From Aedes albopictus (Eukaryota > Arthropoda > Insecta > Diptera > Culicidae), in NCBI RefSeq assembly GCF_035046485.1, contig NC_085137.1, positions 450,484,980 to 450,548,979 on the forward strand: a DNA stretch of 64,000 nucleotides. Reading direction: 5' to 3'. The notes under the pieces are model-generated. The model saw nothing but the letters and a program-made list of their open reading frames with translations, ran no database searches and was not told the DNA's origin. Positions 56,980-64,000 of this stretch are shown piece after piece; position 1 is the first letter of the stretch; every line of letters starts with the position of its first letter. The position numbers and the translations under genes were made by a program.

Positions 56980-57985
56980 CCAGGCATAGTGTTTTACAAA
57001 TAAAAAATCGTCTCGAAAATCACATGTTGACCCAATTTCCATGCCACTGTTGGTGGTGCATGGTAATTTTCCTGTATTTATACGGTTGGGCGGCTTTTCT
57101 TCACTCTTCGATGTTTATGTTAGTTGTCCGCAACAGTTTTAAATCAATAAACGTTCGCGTTCGCGCACAAAATTCAATTAGATGGATTTCTCGCTTCCCA
57201 CATCCAGTGTGTGTGTGTCTGCAATATTTACACAAATCCCATCGCCTGTCATTTGCGACTGTGAGCTTTGGGGGGAATTATTTGTGGTGGGGGAGTAGGG
57301 GATGGCATCCGCTTGGGGGGTGGAGTACTTGCGTGCCTACAACGTCTCCGAATGCAGTTCGTATCACCACCACGCTGCTGCCTGCCTTGGATTATTCAAT
57401 CCAATTAAACGCAAACGATTCCAACTATAAAAATGTTTCTCGTCGTAACGGAGAGCATTCGCGTGTCAATCGGAGCATTTTTCCTCCTCCGTGATTTGCT
57501 GCTGATTTTCACTTCTTGTCGCGGGGGGTTCCGGTCTGGCAGCAGATGGCCTGTTTGTTTTTTTTTTGCAAACCAGTAAAGATCCCCCCAGGCAAACCAT
57601 CACCCACCCACACAACAACGGCCAGCAAGCAGTAGTCATCATTGGCTGGTAAACTGCAATGTTGAGGAGGAGGAAAAACTAAACAGAGAGCAATTTGAAG
57701 AAAACAAGCATCCACCGGCACTCGGCAGCCAGCTAGCCCCGGCCAGTCATCAGTGGTTGAAAACAAATTAAATGAATAACATATTTTATTTTCGAACAAT
57801 TTTAGAAATCGACCAATCTCCACACCCAAAGACCCCCCTTACTTCTGCCGTAGCGTCCCTCAATTCCATCCAAATTGCAACTAACAAATTCAAACCGCGG
57901 CGGCAGCCGTCGCCGTTGATTAGCGAGTGTGGGGGCTTGGGAAAGTAAATTAGTTTTTGTTTTATTTTTATTCCGGTGGAGCAAA
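56980..57985. other. Unassigned mixed-composition stretch
   Basis: A 194-codon plus-strand frame (56910-57494) contains no recognisable domain and overlaps the end of the retrotransposon remnant. No gene, SINE or TIR element was identified with confidence. Confidence 0.3.
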
Positions 57986-57989
57986 TCCA

Positions 57990-58137
57990 CATGATAATGA
58001 CGTCCATCACTTTTCAGGATTGTTAGACCCCCCTCCCCTCTCTGTTACGCTTTTTCGTATACCTAATACATGGAGTGTCACACTTTCTCAGACCGCCCTG
58101 CCCCCTAAGAGATGGACGTCATATTTGAATGACCCCA
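57990..58137. mobile_element. Possible decayed TIR fragment
   Basis: ATGACGTCCATCACTTTTCA at the left is matched inverted near the right by ATGACGTCCATCTCTTAGGG, with C-rich and G-rich cores between. No target duplication was found. Confidence 0.35.
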
Positions 58138-58139
58138 TA

Positions 58140-58205
58140 TACAATTTGCTTGCTCGATAGCGCCACCTATATGTGTAGTTCCGAACTGAACAGCCCATCG
58201 TCCGT
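58140..58205 (-). repeat. Diverged satellite monomer fragment (i)
   Basis: ATAGCGCCACCTATATGTGT followed by a GTTCCGAACTGAAC block matches fragments (ii) and (iii) below. In reverse complement it carries the TAGGTGGCGCTAT landmark of the 142-bp satellite. Confidence 0.55.
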
Positions 58206-58209
58206 AAGT

Positions 58210-58722
58210 CGTTGGCGTACCAACAACTTCGCCCGAGATTCCATGTTTCTAATGCCGTTTTTCTTTTTGATCAAGTTCCAACCTGGGTTGGAACTGAATG
58301 AGATCACAGTTTCAACCCCAACCCTTCTTCTTCTTCTTCTTATTTCTGGCGAGCCGACACCGTTCGGCATCAGCTCTAGTTTAACGTCCGCCTATTTCTG
58401 GTACTAAGCCTAAACACGGACGGTCAGGGAGACATCCACACACACCCGACACCCTACATATCGAACCCATCAACACATGGGCCGGGACCTACGGCTTTAC
58501 TTCCTATCCGAGGGAAGGCGTGATCAGATATTTTTGTCTCAGAAATACCGACGGCGTCGACTAGGATTGAACCTAGACCGACTGGGGTAACCCCAACCCG
58601 ACTTCGGTTTCGCTTGTACTAAAGTTTGTTTGAGTTTGTTTGACGTTTGTTTGTTTACACATTTTCCGCCAATCCAGTTCCAACCCAGGTTCAAAAAGAA
58701 AAACGGCATAAGTGATCCCAAT
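58210..58722. mobile_element. SINE-like element with inverted ends
   Basis: ATGCCGTTTTTCTTTTTGA and CAACCTGGGTTGGAACTG at the left recur inverted at the right (CCAGTTCCAACCCAGGTTC, AAAAAGAAAAACGGCAT). The minus strand between carries a B-box-like GGTTCAATCC (about 58563-58572). The insertion length of about 450 bp is what separates satellite fragments (i) and (ii). Confidence 0.5.
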
Positions 58723-58724
58723 CC

Positions 58725-58798
58725 TGATAAAAAAATTGCATGCTCATTAGCACTACCTATGTGTGGAGTTTTGAATTAAACGGTTCTTCAAGTGTAAA
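58725..58798 (-). repeat. Diverged satellite monomer fragment (ii)
   Basis: ATTGCATGCTCATTAGCACT, CCTATGTGTGGAGTT and ATTAAACGGTTC match fragment (iii). It is cut at 58800 by the TA element. Confidence 0.6.
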
Positions 58799-58800
58799 TA

Positions 58801-59590
58801 GGGTGGGGCGGGGCAAGATGGGTCACCTAAGGATGAATCATCATAACTTTGTAAATACAAATTGTACTGGTTTGTATTCGTCCGCTACTCTTTAATACAC
58901 TAGTTAGCTATGCTAAAAGTCGATAAAAAGTTTATTAAATACAAAATATGATGTTGAACAAGCAGTTTTAAAAAGTGATCGATTTAGCGCCGTGAAAAAA
59001 ATGCGGGGCAAGATGGGTCACCTTTTAAGTAATTCATATTTTCCTAACGAAAAACGTCAAAATATAAGATTTGTTTCGCATTCATATATGCTCCATATCC
59101 ATACTGAGTAAACAAGAGCTACTAGTAAACATTTTATAAATCTATTTGGAATATAAAAAACTTTACGATTTGAGTGGTCCTAAGGCGACTTAAAAATCGA
59201 TGTTTTCACTAAAGAAATATCATAATTTTGTGTTATAATTTTGAGCGTTCATTCCGCTTGATTGAAGTCATTTATGAGATAGTCTTGTAATAAAAAATAA
59301 ATTACTTTTGAATGCTCCAAAAATACGATCAGAATTGAAGGTGACCCATCTTGCCCCGCGACCGTTTATATGGAGATTATATGGAATGTATCGCATAAGA
59401 AAAATGGCTTAAAACCATTTTATTTTTTATTTCCAATGAGAGTGAATAATTTTTCAATCGATGCCCCAAACTTTTGTATATTCATGCTGGTCATCTAAAA
59501 AAATTATTAATATAATCAAAACATGAGTAATGCGTCCGAAAATGGCACTGACCCATCTTGCCCCGCGACCCATCTTGCCCCGCCCCACCC
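58801..59590. mobile_element. TA-flanked element with repeated GGGGCAAGATGGGTCAC
   Basis: Ends GGGTGGGGCGGGGCAAGATG on both strands, flanked by TA (58799-58800 and 59591-59592). The motif GGGGCAAGATGGGTCAC occurs twice in each half in inverted orientation, plus a partial third copy on the right (58810, 59005; 59341, 59549 and 59567). The 790-bp AT-rich interior has no transposase frame. Tc1/mariner-type MITE by the TA duplication. Confidence 0.85.
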
Positions 59591-59592
59591 TA

Positions 59593-59745
59593 CTTGATCT
59601 ACACAACAACCTTACCGAAGACAGCATCAATCAGGATTCTAAAATATTTGAACTATAAATTGGCCCGCTTAATAGCGCCATCTAGGTGTGGAACTTCCAA
59701 TCAAACGGTCCATCATTAGAAACCACTAAATCTCAGAGAACAGAC
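59593..59745 (-). repeat. Diverged satellite monomer (iii)
   Basis: Contains ACCTTACCGAAGACAGCATC and ATAGCGCCATCTAGGTGTGG, in reverse complement the same order and spacing as TAGGTGGCGCTA...TCTTCGGCAAGGTTG in the 49.5-51.3 kb monomer. After subtraction of the TA element the distance from fragment (ii) is about 140 bp, one monomer. Confidence 0.6.
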
Positions 59746-60232
59746 TAAAATGTTCAAACAAAATAGGAAGCAAGCAGCTGCGGTTTTGCTAAAGTGCCGA
59801 TAGTGGCGCTTTTCTGATAAATGCGGTAAACGTGATAACAGTGTAAACAAGTAGAAAAGCTTGCGCTACGGAATCATAGACGGCGCTCGTGTTCCATGTG
59901 TTTTTCACATATACAGCGGCGCCGCCTGGCATCTATCCACTCGAAACATCATGCGCAACACGGGTGCAAACTGCCAGTCAGAAAAAAAGAAGTAAACAAC
60001 TTGAAATTTGTATGGTGATGTAATCAATTCTCTGTTACTGCAATGAATCCAGAAGAAACACGTAGGGATAATGATTTTGTTTCTAATTTGCAACTTTTTT
60101 ACCAAGGCACAAATCGCTGCGATGCGGAACAAGTGCAAGCCAGCGATTTGTCCATACAAGAAAAATAATTTTACTTTTAATGTGGTGGCGCCATCTCTGA
60201 GAAAAACAAGCTTTGATTCCTTACTATTGATT
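59746..60232. other. Unassigned stretch
   Basis: No gene recognised. Several GGTGGCGCC/GGCGCC-like words occur, common in repeats nearby. Confidence 0.35.
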
Positions 60233-60490
60233 GAAAATCTTGTGGAAAGAAAATATCAAGCTCAGTAGCGACATCGACGGTGACATTCCCACCTAAAAAC
60301 TCATTCCAACGCCATGATGGCGCTAACTTACGAAATATTCCACTAGTGCACCTTTAAATTCCCCTACTCAGAGACTGAACTGTATTTGCTCAAATAACAA
60401 GATGTGTACGATTATTTCACTACTTCAATAATAAAATCTGTGCAACTCATTGATAACTAGTTTCATCACTTTCAATAGATCGACATTCCA
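60233..60490 (+). pseudogene. 3' coding end plus 3' flank, block B, left copy
   Basis: The frame KILWKENIKLSSDIDGDIPT ends at TAA (60294-60296). It aligns with the inverted copy at 63550-63798, where the frame is KILCKEKNKLSSDIDGDIPT with the stop at the same place. Homology continues about 190 bp past the stop and includes an AATAAA at 60430. The upstream 42 bp present in the other copy are missing. The protein family is not recognised. Confidence 0.6.
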
Positions 60491-60680
60491 AACCAAAAAT
60501 ATATCAGATGGCCCTTTTTTGTGTGGTAGTAAAATCAAATTTTCTCGGTGAAGAAGTTGTTCCGGAACATGAAGTTGCCTTTTCAAACCATTCTTTTCCA
60601 TACGATTTGACAGTTCTTGACTACCATGGTTCCGTGAGCTTGAGGTGAGAATTTGAGAAAATTAACAACTGTGAATAGCA

Positions 60681-60748
60681 CAGACGATGGATTGAATACA
60701 AGTGATGGTGTCGCCGCCGAGCTGTCAGCGCTGGAAACTAGATGCTAT
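60681..60748 (+). pseudogene. Coding block A, left copy
   Basis: CAG followed by ACGATGGATTG begins a 68-bp block that reads DDGLNTSDGVAAELSALETR, nearly the same as in the copy at 63839-63907. In the left copy block A lies downstream of block B, the reverse of the right copy's order. The AG before ACGATGG in both copies would fit a 3' splice site. Function unknown. Confidence 0.55.
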
Positions 60749-60939
60749 AAAGGTTCTTGTCCACACTTTTCGCTGCTGGCGCCAACTGAGAGCAATCAAT
60801 AGAAAAGTAAACAGCAATCATTCTATTAGAAACTAGCAGTCCCGGCAAACGTCGTCCTGCCTGCCTACACGCTAACGCCGCTCAGCACTAAAGTGCATAA
60901 TTTCCAGACTACACCAAAAATGTGTAACCCTTGCACATT

Positions 60940-63423
60940 CACGAAATCAGCTCCTATGTCCGGGTTGAATCGAACGGCCTTCTGTCAGATACTCAATTCG
61001 GTTTCCGCAGAGGCAAGGGAACGAGCGATTGTCTGGCACTGCTTTCTACAGAAATTCAACTAGCCTACGCTCAAAAAGAGCAAATGGGCTCAGTATTTTA
61101 GGATATTAAGGGGGCTTTTGATGCAGTTTGCGTTGATGTCCTTTCAGACAAACTCCACGAGTGTGGGCTTTCTCCGATTATAAACAACTACTTGTACAAT
61201 TTGTTGTCTGAGAAGCACATGTTTTTCTCTCATGGAACCTCGGCAACTTCACGAATTAGTTACATGGGTCTCCCCCAGGGCTCATGCTTAAGCCCCCTTC
61301 TTTACAACTTTTACGTTAGAGACATCGACGAATGTCTCGTGGAAAATTGCTCGCTACGACAGCTTGCGGACGACGCCGTGGTTTCTATCACCGGACCAGA
61401 GGCGGAAGATCTGCAAGGACCACTGCAAGATACCTTAGACAATTTGTCTGCTTGGGCTGTAAAGCTGGGTATCGAATTCTCTCCGGAGAAAACTGAGTTG
61501 GTTGTCTTTTCTAGGAAGCGTGACCCAGCAGAGCTAGAGCTTCAATTGTTGGGTAGGGAACTCACTCAAGGTTTTTCACATATGTATCTGGGGGTCTGGT
61601 TCGACTCTAAAGGCACCTGGGGAAAGCACATTAATTATCTGTATCAGAAGTGCCAACAACGAATCAACTTCATGCGTACACTCACCGGAACATGGTGGGG
61701 AGCCCACCCGGAAGATCTGATAAAGCTTTATCGTACAACGATACTATCGGTTCTTGAATACGGCAGCTTTCGCTTTCAGTCCGCCGCAAAAACACACATC
61801 CTGAAGCTAGAGCGTATCCAGTATCGTTGTCTTCGGATCGCGTTAGGCTGCATGAACTCGACGCACACAATGAGTTTGGAGGTACTAGCAGCAGTACTCC
61901 CTTTATCAGATCGTTTCGTGGAATTGTCGTTAAGGTTCCTCATCCGCTGTGAGGTGCAAAATCCATTGGTTATTGAAAATTTTTCGACGAATTTTTTCGA
62001 ACGAATTCATCAAACAAAGTTTATGACAGTGTACTACTCGTACATGACACTGGAGGTTAACCCTTCTTCGAATGTCCTCAACCGTGATTGCTTCCAAGAC
62101 TTCTCCAATTCCACTATAGTTTTTGATCTGTCCATGTTGCAAGAAATCCGTGAAATTCCAGATCCGCTCCGATCGGAGCACATTCCAAAAATTTTTGCAA
62201 GCAAGTTTGGTCAAGTCAGTAGCGACAGAAGGTTTTTCACTGACGGGTCAAAAACAAATGATTCCACTGGTTTTGGTGTATTTAATGAGCTTCATAGCGC
62301 CGCCCATAAACTTCAAAGTCCTTGCTCAGTATATGTCGCAGAATTGGCGGCTATACACTACGCATTAGAGCGAATTGCCTCTCTTCCCTCTGATCAATAT
62401 TTCATTTTTACGGATAGTCTCAGCTCAATTGAGGCTATTCGCTCAATGAGGCCGGTGAAGCACTCCCCGTATTTCCTGAGCGAAATTCGATCAATTCTGA
62501 GTGCTTTATCGTATCAAGCATATAACATCACCTTGGTTTGGGTCCCTTTACATTGCTCGATACCGGGCAATGAGAAAGCGGATTCGCTCGCCAAGGTGGG
62601 CGCTATGGAAGGCGATATTTATGACCGTCATATCGCCTTCAATGATTTTTTTTCGATTGCTCGTCAGCATGCCTTGGTCAGTAGGCAACAAAAATGGGAT
62701 GCAGGAGAATTGGGCAGGTGGTTACATTCAATTCTCCCCGTCTTCAATTATCGAAGACGGCGTGGTTCAAGGGGTTGGACATGGGTCGAGATTTTATCAA
62801 GATAATGTGTCGACTTATGTCCAACCACTACTCTCTGGGCTCGCATTTCTATCGAATACGGCTCACAGATAGCAATCGTTGTAGCTGTGGTGCAGGCTAT
62901 CAAGATATCAACCATGTTGTGTGGGATGTGGGAATGTTCCAAATACGGTATTGCCAGATCCGATCTATGTGCATCCCTCAGGGCCTGAGGGAAACCAGAA
63001 AAGGAAGACATTAGAGATGTGTTGGGCATACTTGATCTTGTGTACATGAAGCTTGTGTACGACTTCTTGAAACAAGCCGAAGTCTTCGTTTGATATCCCC
63101 GTCTTGTTGTTCCACTTGTCCACCTCGTGTCCCTTCGAAAATCGTCTGTTTGTATCGTTACAGGTTGTTTGTCCACTCTACGTTCGACCAGCAGCAATAA
63201 GCCACATCATGCTGTCATGTGTCAACGAAACGCCCTCATCACCCTATCCTTTCCTCAAATATTATTGTTACCCCTAACCTCGACCAAACCACGAGTTTTA
63301 CGGTTCCCCAAAACTAACATAGTTTATAAGTCAAAAACATAAAATTGTAAAAAAAAACTGAATTCGGCTCCGTTATGCCTGTTGGCGCATGAGCCTCAAA
63401 TAAATGATTAAGTAAAAAAAAAA
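60940..63423 (+). mobile_element. 5'-truncated LINE with reverse transcriptase and RNase H
   Basis: The coding remnant starts inside the reverse transcriptase near 60961 and is followed by a 3' UTR ending GCATGAGCCTCAAATAAATG and an A-rich tail at 63412-63423. The upstream half (nucleic-acid-binding ORF, endonuclease) is absent, consistent with 5' truncation at insertion. Presence of an RNase H domain after the reverse transcriptase places it in the I-type superfamily; the exact clade is inferred. Inverted copies of the coding blocks A and B bracket it. Confidence 0.85.
60961..63014 (+). pseudogene. LINE ORF2 remnant: reverse transcriptase, RNase H, zinc finger
   Basis: The frame opens with LLSDTQFGFRRGKGTSDCLA, meets an in-frame TAG at 61099 just before DIKGAFDAV, then runs 537 codons from 61192. 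Reverse transcriptase motifs: GLPQGSCLSPLLYNFYV (residues 26-42 of that frame) and QLADDAVVS with the catalytic Asp pair (about 58-66). RNase H: FTDGSK (about 348), the Glu of YVAELAAIHYALE (about 381), FTDSLSSIEAI (about 403) and LHCSIPGNEKADSLAK (about 449-465), so all catalytic acids are kept. A frameshift near 62740 moves the C-terminus to another frame (WFKGLDMGRDFI), ending in a C-x-C-x(7)-H zinc-finger-like RCSCGAGYQDINHVVW whose last Cys is lost. Not functional as it stands. Confidence 0.85.
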
Positions 63424-63429
63424 TACAAG

Positions 63430-63549
63430 TTTGCCGTTGTTTTACTTTTTGGCGCTAGTGTTGCCAGGTGTGCACCCCAATATAGTTCCACCGAGAGAAT
63501 GTGTTGGATTTACTAGGAAAACAATATCTGTATTGTTGTTCAACTAATT
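63430..63549. other. LINE 3' flank, unassigned
   Basis: Short unassigned sequence between the LINE tail and block B of the inverted copy. Confidence 0.4.
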
Positions 63550-63798
63550 TCTAATTGAAAGTGGTGAACCTACTTATCAATGGGATGCTCAAATTTTGTT
63601 GTTGTGTTAGTGAAATAATCATAAACATCTTATTATTTGAGTAAATACAGCACAGTTTCTGAGTAGGAAAATTTAAAGGTGCGCTAGTGAAATATTTCTT
63701 TGGGAAGCGCCATCATGATGTCGGAACGAGTCTTTAGGTGGGAATGTCACCGTCGATGTCGCTACTGAGCTTGTTTTTTTCTTTACACAAGATTTTCG
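63550..63798 (-). pseudogene. 3' coding end plus 3' flank, block B, right copy
   Basis: Inverted counterpart of 60233-60490. The minus-strand frame is continuous with block A (63839-63907) through 42 bp encoding EHREQTNMLEQNCS and ends at TAA (63734-63736). Confidence 0.6.
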
Positions 63799-63940
63799 AG
63801 CAATTTTGTTCGAGCATGTTCGTCTGTTCTCTGTGTTCATAGTATCTAGTTTCCAGTGCTGACAGCTCGGCGGCGACACCATCGCTTGTATTCAATCCAT
63901 CGTCTGCAGGGTACGAAAAACGGATCACACCGAAAAACAA
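63734..63940 (-). CDS. Partial coding end of unknown protein, right copy
   Basis: From the ACGATGG start of block A the frame reads about 57 codons (DDGLNTSDGVAAELSALETR..., then a charged, Gln/Asn-rich helix-like stretch, then SSDIDGDIPT and stop). It resembles the C-terminus of a real protein because the stop position and residues are kept in the second, diverged copy. A TTTCGTACCCTGCAG acceptor-like sequence sits just upstream of the block; codons before it (63908-63940) have no match in the other copy and may be intron. The gene would extend beyond the window. Family not recognised. Confidence 0.35.
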   Translation of the reverse strand: MFFGVIRFSYPADDGLNTSDGVAAELSALETRYYEHREQTNMLEQNCSKILCKEKNKLSSDIDGDIPT

Positions 63941-64000
63941 ACGCTTTGTCCTAAGCGGTGCATGTTGGTAAGAAAGGCGCTTCGCAACAAACGCATATCA

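Noticed and set aside
56910..57494. 194-codon plus-strand ORF as a gene
   Set aside because: No domain, low-complexity His/Ser/Trp-rich translation, overlaps a transposon remnant on the other strand.

Overview
The window looks like mosquito nuclear DNA, most likely Aedes. It carries tRNA-related SINEs with the Feilai-type 3' body, fragments of at least four non-LTR retrotransposons, and many short non-autonomous DNA elements flanked by TA, TTAA or 8-bp target duplications. I see no confident host protein-coding gene. Nearly all long open frames are by-products of a 12-bp repeat that lacks stop codons in all six frames.

Layout. 1-17.4 kb: blocks of a degenerate 12-bp repeat (consensus near ATTCCTCCAGGA) separated by small transposons, SINEs and a few single-copy-looking stretches (2.3-2.8, 8.4-9.3 and 15.6-16.8 kb, the last holding a weak two-exon gene candidate). 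17.4-20.6 kb: a decayed retrotransposon reverse transcriptase split by a 1.94-kb terminal-inverted-repeat element that carries arrays of a second, TTTCAGGG-like repeat. 20.7-24.2 kb: more of the second repeat, AT-rich DNA and a roughly 90-bp degenerate tandem. 24.2-40.8 kb: the main 12-bp array. It holds a higher-order unit of about 1.15 kb, a roughly 3-kb module present three times, and a 10-kb imperfect palindrome centred near 33.52 kb. 41-49.4 kb: a decayed retrotransposon fragment and a dense cluster of inverted-repeat elements, several nested with readable target duplications. 49.5-51.3 kb: about 12 copies of a 142-bp satellite monomer. 51.6-59.7 kb: a piggyBac-like mini-element, a full SINE, an RTE-like reverse transcriptase on the minus strand broken by nested insertions, and diverged satellite monomers interrupted by a TA element and a SINE-like element. 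60.2-64 kb: a 5'-truncated LINE with reverse transcriptase and RNase H, bracketed by inverted copies of a short coding segment with a conserved stop codon.

The parts do not form a pathway. They record repeated insertion and local amplification. The main observations are that tandem repeats appear to be carried inside or beside mobile elements (17.95-19.89 kb; 0.7-1.1 versus 10.3-10.7 kb), and that the big array has been rearranged into a long hairpin-capable structure, which would give double-stranded RNA if transcribed. All coordinates and alignments were made by eye; percent identities were not computed.
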